Below, piece after piece: positions 11,984 to 22,710 of a stretch of 64,000 bases of DNA. The translations under genes were made by a program, and so were the position numbers. Source of the DNA: Nemania diffusa (Eukaryota; Ascomycota; Sordariomycetes; Xylariales; Xylariaceae). How positions within the stretch are numbered: position 1 is the stretch's first letter; each line of letters begins with the position of its first letter. The stretch lies in NCBI GenBank assembly GCA_038501195.1, contig JBBPUQ010000006.1, forward strand, positions 2,604,001 to 2,668,000. Reading direction: 5' to 3'. The notes under the pieces were generated by a model, which was not told the origin of the DNA, did no database searches, and worked only from the letters and a program-made list of their open reading frames with translations.

Positions 11984-12793
11984 ATTTATGATGCATATGA
12001 TACGCGAGGTATGTTCGGTAAGCAATAGCATGGTTGGTGTTCTGGATGAAGCGGGATTAGATAGTTGGTCGGTGTGCCTAGATAGAAGAGCTCTCAAGGT
12101 TTTCCCTGAATGATACCACAGCATTTTCTCACCGTGCTATAATTAATAGGCTATTTTCCATCTTATATGAATGAATACTAAATTAGATAGACTCTGGACA
12201 ACAAGCCTATCTAGGCCACCTATCAGAATGACTTTACCTTCTATTGTAGGAATTGCTACTATTTAGGAAAATTTAGGTACTCAGGTAGCTTAGGTGGGTC
12301 CTACACCCTACCTAATTTATGTACTAAAAGCTGCCCGGGAACGCATATATGCCCATATTTAGGTACACATTTAGGTACTGTAGTGTGTGAGTCGCAGGCT
12401 AGCTGTACCCCGCGAATTTAGGCTCGCCCCACATAGTTATCCTCTGTGACGTGAGATTGGGATGGGGACCTTCTACCAAGCACGCATCTGCAGACGCCTA
12501 CCTATAACCTTTACCGACCGGCCTACCTAGTATATAGGCTCAACTTGCCCACGTACACGTCGCGTGCTGGACAAAGAGTTTCGTCGCATTCGTTTCTCAT
12601 GATCTATCCCCTTGGCCCCTTGCATAAGCTAGGGCAGCTAGAATTCTTGATGGTTCAAAGAATTAGTTTGACTTCTGTACTCTTTCCCTCGGCTTGCAAT
12701 TGTATATAAATTCACATCGATGCTCGTTCGAGACCAAAGTACGCCAAGCGTAGCGGAATCGCTCTTTCTTGGGCTCTCCTTGACACCGGAGCC
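11984..12793. other. Intergenic with clustered TAGGTA-type motifs
   Basis: No gene seen. Between about 12240 and 12540 there are many copies of TTTAGGTAC, ACCTACCTA and related words on both strands. The promoter and leader of the next gene must lie in the last few hundred bases; a TATATAAAT word is at about 12703-12711. Confidence 0.5.
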
Positions 12794-15747
12794 ATGGGTA
12801 GCTGGACTGTGTTCTTGCTGACCTACCTACTTGGTGGCGTCACCTTCGTTCCTCTAGTCGTGATCGCGATCCTATTGCACGCCCACCTCACCTTTCCTGT
12901 CCGTGACGATTCCAACCCCGTACGAACTAGCGATATCGACAGCATAGTACAGCCCGGCGATGACACGAGTGACCTCGAGTTAGCTCAGAAGGAAGAGTCA
13001 AGACAGAAGCTGCTGGCTGATTCCGATGTAGCCGCGGGCTATTTTGCGGTATGCCGTGAATATACGCCCATGGGCATCAATGCCAAACCCATCGAGCGTT
13101 CCACCCCGGTTGGATCCACGACCGTTGCCGCTCCGAGTCCAAGTGTATACCAGACTATGTACCGGAGTATCTTCGATCGGAAACCGACCTCCAGCCCCTT
13201 GGACGATAATAAGAGTGTCAGCCAGCGGCCGAAGCGGGCGGGTAACGTGTTCTACATTGTCTTGAGGTAGGTCTGGTTTATAACCCTTCGCACAATCCAG
13301 CTAGGCTAATTCTGCATCCTGGTAGACATGGACATCTTATGCTTTTCGACGACGACGAGCAACTCGAAGTGCGACATGTCATTTCGCTCATCAATCACAG
13401 CGTCAGCATATACTCAGGAGGAAACCGTACACCCGAAGGCGAACTATTCATTAAGCGTAATGCAATCTGTCTCGCTCGGCGGCTAGGCGAGAAAGAGCCT
13501 ACATCTGACATGCAAATTTCAAAGCCGTTCTACTTGTTTTCTGAGAACTGCTCAGCCAAAGAGGATTTCTACTTTGCTTTGCTTAGAAATCAAGAGCAGA
13601 CATTCGCTGCCCAGAATATCGCCCCCAAACCTCAGCGATTCGATGTCAAGAATATTATATCACTTGTTCAGAAGCTGCATGCATCAGAAGACCACATGCA
13701 AACCCGATGGCTCAATGCCTTCATTGGGAGGATATTTCTCGGTGTTCACCAAACTAAGGACATTGAGAACTTGATTACAGAGAAGCTGACCAAAAAGATC
13801 TCACGTGTTAAACGTCCTGCCTTTCTTACGAGAGTTGCCATTCAAGGCATTAGCACAGGTGATTCCGCACCATATATCACAAACCCTCGTCTTAAGGACC
13901 TTAGTGTTGAAGGAGAGTGTGTCATGGAGGCCGACCTCAAATATACCGGTAATTTTAGGCTTGAAGTGGCGGCCACCGCCCGCATTGATCTTGGTCCCCG
14001 CTTCAAAGCTCGAGAGGTGAACCTTGTCCTGGCTGTAGTATTGAAAAAGCTAGAGGGCCACATCTTCCTCAAGGTCAAGCCGCCTCCCAGTAACCGGATT
14101 TGGTTCTGCTTTCAGTCCATGCCAAAGATGGAAATGAGTATCGAACCTATTGTTAGCTCAAGGCAAATTACGTATACCGTCATTTTGCGGCAAATAGAAA
14201 ACCGCATCAAGGAAGTTGTTGCAGAAACGTTGGTCTCACCTTTCTGGGACGACACACCGTTCTTCTCAACAGACCATAAAAAGTGGCGTGGTGGAATATT
14301 CGATGGAGATGATGAGGTTGTACACTCACTTGATCATGCAGCTATCGCTGCTCAAGTAGGAGACGTCGAAGAAGTCAGTCAGCTTGAGCAAACAGCGTCT
14401 CAAGCATCTTTAGAATTGCCGCCAATAGAGAAGAGCAATAGCATGCCTCTGATAGAGAATAATCAGCCAACGGGATTCTGGGCACGAAAAATAAATAAGA
14501 AGAGCTCGCAGACTAATACTAATCATCTCAACTCAGCATCAACAACGGCTCTAGATTCAAAGAAATCGTCAAGCGGCTCCTCTGACGCGCCACTTCCGAT
14601 TCGCTCTGGTTCATTCTCTACGCCAAGTCCAGTGATTGGTACAGAAGCTACCCATGCAGAGGTATTCAAGCCTACCGCATCCGTTCGCAATCACGAGGAT
14701 GCTGTGAGCACGATGGCAAGCATCTCTGCTAGATCTCAAACACACTCGCCAACACAGACACCGGTCGGCTCGCCTTCGAAAGCACCGCCAATGGTTTCAG
14801 CTCTAAATTCTTCGTCGGACTCATCAAGCGAAATAATAACTGCATCGGTAGATGATGGACGCACTCCCAAAGGCCCAGCGAGGCGTCATACGGCATCCTC
14901 TTCAGAAAGTGTGATGAGTAACGATCAACCACCAGCTTCGCCGAACTTGTCGAGCCGAAACTCGATCAAGAGCGGCACAAGCTCTATCAACAAAGGTTTT
15001 TTTGCACGCAAAGAACCTCCGTCACCTGGATTCACCGATGGTACTCCAGAGGCCAAGAACAAAACACTTGCCGCCATGTCTAACGCTGCTGCTACAGCAA
15101 AACGATGGGGCTGGAACGCTATACAGAGACAAGCCGAGCGAAATGCTAACGGCAGAAAATTATCAGATCCCCCTGTAGACCTCAATCAGCCGATGGGACG
15201 AGGTCAGCCACTTCCTCCACCCGGGACGCCACTACCGCGACCAGGAGAAATAGCAACGCCCATGGCTATACCGAAGCGGAAACCTGTAGCACCCCCGCCG
15301 CAACTAAAGCCCAAGGGTACCAAGGGTGTTAACGAGCAGAAATCAGAACGTCGTCACGTTCCACCGCCCCCCCTCCCAAGACGACGACGAGTATCTCAGA
15401 TTCATGCTACTGAAAACACAGAAGAGAACCTCCTAGTTGTTGCGGCTCCTGCTGATTCCGAACCGAATTCACCGTCTATTGAAGATACTACAAACTATGT
15501 AGAACCGTGGGTAGAAGACGCAGAAGAATCAGATGAAAACAACCCTGCATCGATAGTCGGTGAACCACTACCGTCAATTCCTAGCCTAAATACGTGGACT
15601 GAAGCGAGTACGGCTCAACCGGCGGAAGTAGACGAAGTCATCGACATGAGACACGACGAAGAGAACGACTACTCCAGCTGGATAGATAACCCTGAGTTCA
15701 AGGAATCAGACACGGCTAACACTAAAGCTGAGCCATTATATCAATAA
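12794..15747 (+). CDS. nvj2: SMP-domain lipid-transfer protein, Nvj2/TEX2 type
   Basis: Two exons, 12794-13266 and 13326-15747, give 964 aa with a 59-nt intron splitting an Arg codon (IVLRHGHLML). Residues ~5-28 are a membrane anchor (VFLLTYLLGGVTFVPLVVIA). Residues ~148-252 resemble a PH-like domain. Residues ~263-475 form the SMP domain, with RWLNAFIGRIFLG at its start and the TARIDLGP / EGHIFLKVKPPPSNRIWFCF core. The rest (~500-964) is disordered, Ser/Thr/Pro-rich, with polyproline stretches (PPPPLPRRRR). Nvj2 family proteins sit in the ER membrane and move lipids at ER-vacuole and ER-Golgi contacts. Layout and length agree with filamentous-fungal members. Family assignment is firm; the lipid cargo is not readable. 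Confidence 0.88.
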
Positions 15748-16244
15748 TATTATGCATACCTGGAGTTTTTGGGCAGGTTGGGCTAACGAAGGCGAGTAAT
15801 ATGTGCGTTTGCGCATCCAAATGCTATTGGCAGCACTGTAGAATTGATCTCACAACATCGGATGGTATGGATACAGCGGGCATGGAAGGCTACTAGTTCT
15901 AGAATTTACTGTTAATGAATGCGTAAATGGGGAGGTAGTTGATCTAAGTCAAACTCTCCTCTTTGCTAAAGCCATATATTAATTATAGCTTTATTAAACC
16001 CAACCCCCCTTCCAGGTGATATTTGTTACGGACCTTTCGGCTACTTCTGTCAGCCCGACTTCATGAAGCGATACATACCTGCGGACTCTCGGTTTCAAGG
16101 CAAACTGCAGTCAAGGATTGATACAATGAGTTGCCGAGTGGTCTGTTCGTAAGCGAGGTTTCGGGTACTCTCCTTTCAAGATCGGATTTAGGATTCTGCG
16201 AAAAGATTGCCCTTTTGAAGTAGCCTGAACCTCATCAAGGTAAA
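15748..16244. other. Intergenic, no gene seen
   Basis: Holds the 3' ends of the SMP gene (plus strand) and of the HET pseudogene (minus strand). The HET-like frame may continue a little below 16245 on the minus strand, with further stops, so the exact pseudogene end is unclear. Confidence 0.4.
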
Positions 16245-17746
16245 CTAGTTAGGATTCCAACGCCCGCAAACCCACCCCATGAAGGCAACGATGTCGCCAA
16301 TATGAAGATTACAGAATAGATCCTCGAAATCGATGACTGCTGAGCATGAAGCATCACTGGTATGAGGCTTGATGAACAGGGCTTATTTTCCAGCTTCATT
16401 TATTGCGAATGGAATCATCGAGGTACCCACGGCGTTATACGCTTCAAAGCTTCCACGGGCGGTTTCTTAACAGGCCGATGACCTCCAGAGTAACCCGTCC
16501 GATTGTTTTTTATTATCTAAAAGCCCCATCGGCATTGATGTGACCAACGACAGGCCCCGGTTACGCTCAAGTTGACAAATTGCGTCTTCTAATAGTTCTG
16601 AGAAGCTCATATGTTTGCAGTTGGAAGGTACTTTATATCTCGGACAATTAACCGACACTGTAAGGACAAGATCTCGATCCTTAGTAGTGACCCTGCTAGG
16701 GAGAGCTACCGTATCTAGAAGATACATGAATTTCCACAATCTGCCCGTTTCTGTCCGGGTACTGTCTTCGCGCGTGCCGATAAACTCTTCTCCATATAAG
16801 AATCGAGTTAGAGTATTTATCTTTGTCCGTGGTCCGTCCAGAGATGAATGGATCGCCACACCAAAAGAGATGAATATGCTTCATCAAAGGCGCAAGATGT
16901 TCCTATTGAAAGTGCACGGTAAAGGGATGTGACAGCGGGGAGCGGCTGGTATTTGGCTGGATTTATCGAAGAATCGAATCGAAGTCTTGGGGTAATGTTT
17001 AATTTCCACAAAGCCCCAAGAGCTAGGCTATCGATGGAAGGATACCGAGAGGGTTGAAATTTCTTCATTTTCAAGGGGCAGTCTAAAACCGCTTGCGAGG
17101 CCCATCCCGCTCGTATATGCCGCACGTATAATCGTTCCTGCCTGGGCCATATTTGCTGAAACTAGTTTGCGAAGCTGATATTATTCTAGCCTAAAGTGTT
17201 CTTTAGAGTGTCATTTTGGGTTGTGACTGCGATATTTGCATTCTCAACCGGGTTGGAACTTTTACTATATTGCTCGATGACACATTCGCACCTAGCGCCA
17301 GGCAGGAGTGCAATGACTTCGAAACGACGATATATCTCTAGAATCATAGCGAGCGCTGTTGCCGCCCCTTCTTCGCTGTCTTGGTTGATTGATAATTGAT
17401 TGGTCCAGCAAAACCTATGCTCGAGACACATATCGGATAGTGTGTAAACGAAGTCAGAGAAACCGCCTTCAAGTACCCATTCTGCTCCGAGGGTCATGGC
17501 TACGATATTCTTGTCTTCGAAATGGCCAATCTCTCCACGTTCCCGAGAAGAGTCGCCCCATGTATATGAGATTGCGATGGCGTTTCCGAAATCGATCTCG
17601 ACACGTTTTCTTCGCACAAGGAGGTGCTCACCGCCCGCTAGATGACAATCGGGAGCGCAACATACGGAAAAGTTGAAGACCCAGGGGCACGGTCTAGACT
17701 CATGCCATGGCATGCCATTTCCACCACGAACAGCGCGCTGCTTCAT
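16245..17746 (-). pseudogene. Heterokaryon-incompatibility (HET) domain protein, inactivated
   Basis: The minus-strand frame from ATG 17744-17746 shows HET hallmarks: AISYTWGDSS, then FCWTNQLSINQDSEEG and a VIALLPGARCEC stretch. The same frame continues as protein-like sequence past in-frame stops at 17186-17188 and 17162-17164 (both TAG) to IWPRQERLYVRHIR, the usual RxW-T-RQE-type element of this family. A register change near 16850-16890 leads to RETGRLW-like and DLVLTVSVNCPRYKVP / LLEDAICQLERN segments. Further stops follow at 16467-16469 (TAA) and 16383-16385 (TAA), and a terminal TAG at 16245-16247, with coherent coding between them (EAYNAVGTSMIPFAI; VIDFEDLFCNLHIGD). Intact relatives act in non-self recognition and cell death. 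Two TAGs fit TGG to TAG and one TAA fits CAA to TAA, RIP-type changes. An unusual multi-intron gene cannot be fully excluded. Confidence 0.75.
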
Positions 17747-18500
17747 TAAGTGGTCTTCGAAATTTCGAATTGTACTTGAAAATTAAAGTGATTAAGGCGG
17801 TTTATGTATTAGAAGCGGTAGTCAGGTTGTATTCGCTGCCTGACGGCTCATCGCCTAACAGCTGAGCCCCCAGCCTGCCTATATATTAGTTGTGAAAAGG
17901 CAGCCATTCACACATTCCCTGAAGAGAAGAATATGCAGCGCGGCCTATTAATGGCCTGCTCCGCCCCATTTATCTACAACGGGGCAAATCATCCCTGCCT
18001 TCTAGATGTCATATATCTAAGTAGCCATCCCAGACTAATTACCACTTTACTTACCTACCTTTGCATCAGCTATCGCACCAGCCTCTTTCGGTTTTTCTTG
18101 CCACGCCGTAGGGGATAAGGCTATTGTGAAGGTAGTTTAAAGACTAGATTTGTCTAATCCTGAGATACTATTTCACCTGATAAAGCGAGTAGAGCAGCCT
18201 TACACAATCTCCGCTTTGTATACCCCGGTGGATATGCGTCCTAAATTAACAATTCAATTGACTACCTAGCCTTAGCCAACATATTCGTACCGCGTGTTAA
18301 ATGTTGTACAACATAGTTAATTAAATTCGCGATTATACATTTACTTGAAGGGTTAAGTATTTCACAGTAGAAATACAAATAATTATAATGGAAGTTTGTT
18401 CTCGCGCACTACGGCCTCTAGATTACGGATATGCCCAATAGCAGGTATTGCTAGTTACCAATTCCCATAAACGCCACTCTGAACTTATGAAGCCGCCGCA
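17747..18500. other. Intergenic, no gene seen
   Basis: Contains the former promoter of the HET pseudogene and the 3' end of the secreted-protein gene. AT content rises between 18180 and 18420. The 61-codon plus-strand frame at 17933-18118 has no recognisable feature. Confidence 0.45.
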
Positions 18501-19275
18501 CTAATACATGATGTTCCTGATAAATACAGCAAAGAGACCTGAGGCTCCAATTGCCCAGACTCCAATACGGCGCCCCTCCACACCGGACGTTGCAGTTGGA
18601 GAGGAAGCAGTGGTTGACGTAGTCTTAGAAGCACCACTGGAAGTAGTGGTTGACGTAGTCCTAGAGCCACCACTGGAACTAGTGCCTGACGCCGTGGCTG
18701 TAACTGAAGCCGCAGATGTAGACCGAGTGCTCTGACTAGCATCTGTGGCAGTTGCAGCTCGTGCAGTTGTCGTTGTGGCGCTGTCGCCCAGGTTCGTGGT
18801 CACCGATCCATCGGGCCAAGTATATACGCCGGTTCCTGCATTGCCATGACCACCTATGTCGTCGACGTATTCGCCTGGAGGGTAATCAAGTTAGTTAGTT
18901 ACGAATCCACAATTCCAAGATGCGAAAGGGCAAGTAAGACGAGGTGCATATGATAACAACGTTAGAAATATTCCACATACCAGTTGCTGCATTTAAACAT
19001 AGCAACGCCCCATCTGTGTAGCGGAAACAAGTCTCGTCGCTCGCACAATCGAGAGTCGATCTTTTGTCGGCGCATCCCACAGCGTTGCATTGCCCTTGCT
19101 CAGCTTCTGCATAACAAGCTTGGAGACAAGCGGAATCGTTTCCGCAGTAATTGGCACATGCATCATCGCCTCCCGAAATATAAGGCCAATCTATCGCGTT
19201 TGATTCGGTGCATGCAGTCGCAACAGCTAAGGGGACTAGGGCTAACACTGCTGCCGCAGTCTTGGGGAAAAACAT
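18501..19275 (-). CDS. Cys-rich secreted, Ser/Thr-rich, probably surface-anchored protein
   Basis: Two exons (minus strand 19275-18981, then 18874-18501) give 222 aa. The 106-nt intron has GTATGT and CCTCCAG ends and splits a Gly codon. Residues 1-20 are a clear signal peptide (AAAVLALVPLAVATA). The mature N-terminal part has ten cysteines within ~75 residues (for example DDACANYCGNDSACLQAC), suggesting a disulfide-stabilised module. Next comes a short GGHGNAGTGVYTWPDG link, then ~75 residues made almost only of Ser, Thr, Ala and Gly, probably O-glycosylated. The C-terminus has a hydrophobic stretch (IGVWAIGASGLFAVFI) preceded by Ser/Gly, consistent with a GPI signal or a single membrane segment. 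It does not match the CFEM spacing I know. Probably a cell-wall or effector-like protein; function unknown. Confidence 0.75.
18603..18674. repeat. 36-bp tandem duplication within the Ser/Thr-rich exon
   Basis: Bases 18603-18638 and 18639-18674 are near-identical 36-mers (both contain TAGTGGTTGACGTAGTC-like cores, differing at a few bases); a third, degenerate unit follows. It encodes Ser/Thr-rich repeats, so repeat number can change in frame (12 residues per unit). Confidence 0.75.
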
Positions 19276-22200
19276 GGTGATGTGATTGGTAGGGGTTGAA
19301 ATATAATTAAAGCCAAGTGGTTGATAGCGAGCACAAAGAAGTAAGTCGAAAAAACTGCAACTCTTGAAGCCCGGAGAATTGAGATAGTAGGTAAGAACAC
19401 TGGGCTTTGGCTCATGACAATCATCTTCAGAGAGTGGCAGCAGGATTTCATCTTATGCGAAAACCCACGAACTTTGCCTCTGGAAAGCTGAGGGCTAGAT
19501 GCTATACGGTGGAGCAAGCTGAATGATGGCCATCTCTAGCTTGCCCTCTTTAAGGCTGTCTGCAATCAAGCGTCTTACAAGGCCAACTTGGCAATCCGTA
19601 TAGATGGGCCTAGTTCGTGAGTGACATCAATCGCAGATTAGCGTGGGTACTTATAATAGGTAGGAGACTAGATAGGAGTCAGCCTCAGACTTAGTATTAT
19701 TCAATAGGATCACCAGTGACCAGCATAATGTATTAAGCAAGGAACGCGACTGGATACAAACTGGGCTAAATGCGCATAAACCTATCTGGATGCGTAGTAT
19801 GGAGCGATCTACCTCAGACGTGAAAGCTACAGAGTTAAAGGTAGTCCGACTGCTGGAGTCTAATAAGTAGCCCTATCAATTCCACCATACTAAAGCTTAG
19901 GTACCTAGGTACTTAGGTCAAGCCCCAAGGGTCGAGACCGCCGCACCGCCACCTCCACAAAAATGATCTATGTATGTAGTAGCGTACCTACGATATTTCA
20001 TCAGCTCTCGTAGGTATTCGCGTGAAGACACCAATTAGATCGGGCGCAATCCGGTGATGAGACAAGCTAGGATGTCAAGCTAGGCTATTTGCGCTTAAGT
20101 CCGACTGTCCGAGTCACGGCGACGAGACGAGGAGAATGTATGGGACTACTGCATCACTATGATTGATTAGCAGACACTTTTGATCGCGTCCCAACTGTTT
20201 GGTTGTACTCTCGGCTAATCGTACACCGGTATCCTCACAGCATCCTTGGCAGCCAGGCAGTCAATCTCTTTAAAGATAATAGTTAGAAACTATCTCTCAC
20301 TAACAAAAAGAACTAGCTAGGAAATGCCTATGCGTAAGAGATGGCTCGGGTCAATCTGCCTGCCAAGGACTTGGCGATCATTAACGATTTTTGGCTTCGC
20401 TCAATTGCGGAGCATCGAACGTCAGAAGACCTGATCGCGTACGGGTCGATCTTCTATGTAAACCTTTACGCTTGGTCACGAGCACGCCAGTGGCGAGGTT
20501 TGGTAGTGGAATTTCTGACTCTACGATGAGACTTCCTGAGCTTAACTTATGAAGGCAAGTGTCATCTCTGGGAAACAGCTCTCACCCATCGTGTTAACAG
20601 CTTCACGAGCCGCTCAACTCTAATACCTTGCTCGAGAAATACTTGTAGCCCATCATTTTTGCGGTCCGCCTCCACACCCTTAGAATATTACCACCTATAT
20701 CGCATTCAGCAAGGCCAGCACGTATTAAGTCGCCATGAGCTTGTGTCTCGACCAAATATAGAACGAACGGCCCTGTATTACGCCGAGAGCTGCCAGCACA
20801 TAAAGCTGCCTACCGCCCGGACTGTAGGGCGGGAAGTAAGTGGAGAGAATTGCCTTTGAATCCGCGTGAAATTGGAGACGCAAGTATGTATTTACCCCAA
20901 GAGGAGTTGGGACGGGCTTTCCACATCTCCGTCTTCACAATTCGTGCACTTATGAGTAATTAGAGCTCGTACTTGTAGAGAGGCGGTTTTATGTTAAGGG
21001 TTGACTACTTCCGTAACATCGCGTGATGTAACATCACCGGTTTCAATACCATTGATCTGTCGATGCGGCGTTTCGACCGATAACTCCTAGTCTACGATAC
21101 CCTCGAAGCCGGCCTAAGTCGAAGATGGGAAATTTTGTCTCTGGCGACTGTGTAACTGAAACAAGAGTAATCTGTTTGTCAGAGATTCTTATATATATTT
21201 ATTTTCGGAGAAACAGGCTCCGGCCGAGGTTCAAGATGGGACTCACTATAGTTTTTTTGACATTACATGAAACCATTAAAACCTAGAATCATAAAAGGTT
21301 ATAGTAAAATCGGAACGTGTACTTGACACACACCGTGCTTTGGAGACCTGGCGAGTAGTTACAATAACACTTCTAAATGTTTTCTTGCCTTAATAGTCTT
21401 GAAATAAAACCCAGAAGTAAACTTTAGTGTAAAAAGCCTGCCTGCCCAGATAACTCGGGCAACCCGCAGAGAGAACTGCTAGGAATAAATGAAAATTTTC
21501 AACGCAGCTGTGCCAGCTTAGCCCTAATCAATACACTCCTATCTAATTTACCGGCACGGTTACAATAGCAGTACTTATTATAATACTTAATTAGATACAT
21601 GACTTGCTCTAATTAGTGAATGATGCTATAACCACCTATTTAGGTCTTTCAGCTATTGCATTCATGCAAATTTACGTAATAAACAACAACAACCAAAATA
21701 ACATTCAAAGATTTAGAGCATCACAACACAAGTATGCAAGTGCTTTGGGCTGTTATTGACTGACTACACTAATCAAACCGTGCCCTGCTATATGATTTGC
21801 GTAGCTATAAAATCAAATAGACAAAGAGTACTCTTTAGCACAGTGAGAGGACAGCTGTCAAGGCTAGGAGTTGTTGAAATTAAGCTAGAATATAAAAGTA
21901 AAAGATCACAGGACAACCTACCGTCCACTAAGACTAAAATCAGTTGGTTGTTTTCTCTGATCTCGTCCGAGCTTGCCATTATTGGTTATGGCTGAACCGG
22001 TATTAAATGAACTACAATGAAGGTAGCTAGCCACCTAGAGTGAATAGTGCATATAGCTTCACGAGAACAATGCGTCAACCCCAAGAGGCGATGACCTGGC
22101 GAGAACCTGTAGGATCACATGCTATGAAGATAGGTCATTGGTACTATGTTTGATCATTCAATAGCACGATTCTTTGACTATAATATATTCTTTAATTGAT

Positions 22201-22710
22201 TTCCGGGTGCTTTGCTCCGACGTTGTACAAGTAGTTGCCTGGGGACCCATTACCTGAGGATCCACATCAAAACACTGAATAACTAGTTAGGAAGACTCTA
22301 AAGTAGAAGATAGGTGCAAGTTGCCACCGTAGTTAATGAAGTGACTATATTTTAAAGTGTTTGTTTGTTACTGTGGTGGCGTGTTATTAGATATGGTCAT
22401 TAAGAAACCTGATTGCGAAGATACTGATGAGCCATTACATTAAATTCGAAGTTTAATTGAATAACACTAACTCTAGTGTAGCAATCACGGTCAAATGATT
22501 ATGAGGACTAGCTACTGAGTTAGCAACCTATAAAGTTCCTTCCTCTTCCTCTGAATGCACGCCATCTCTCCCTCTCATTTACCCCTTCCTCTCATCTACA
22601 TATTCTTGTTTCTCCATAACTTCCCCTACAGATTCCCTCTAAAGTTAATGCGGATACAGACTTTCTAGACCCTGATTCACAATTTGTTAACTATTTACTA
22701 AATATCCATC
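19276..22710. other. 3.4-kb gene-poor stretch upstream of the MAT-like gene
   Basis: No convincing gene. Only short frames are present: an ATG-started 62-codon frame at 20341-20529 and a 66-codon one at 20659-20859, neither recognisable. TAGGTACCTAGGTAC words lie at about 19898-19915. From about 21150 to 22500 the sequence is AT-rich with many scattered stops in every frame, which could be decayed coding DNA. Bases ~22540-22640 are pyrimidine-rich and probably form the leader of the gene at 22711. Confidence 0.45.

Noticed and set aside
16128..16170. tRNA-like stretch with GCCGAGTGGTC
   Set aside because: No acceptor-stem pairing or T-loop word at the right distance; it lies near the end of the HET-like reading frame on the other strand.
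20341..20529. 62-codon ATG frame in the gene-poor stretch
   Set aside because: Not recognised, no plausible continuation by splicing, and surrounded by DNA with stops in every frame. It could be a remnant but cannot be supported.
21756..21995. 79-codon frame in AT-rich DNA
   Set aside because: It starts at TTG and has no ATG near its beginning and no protein features.
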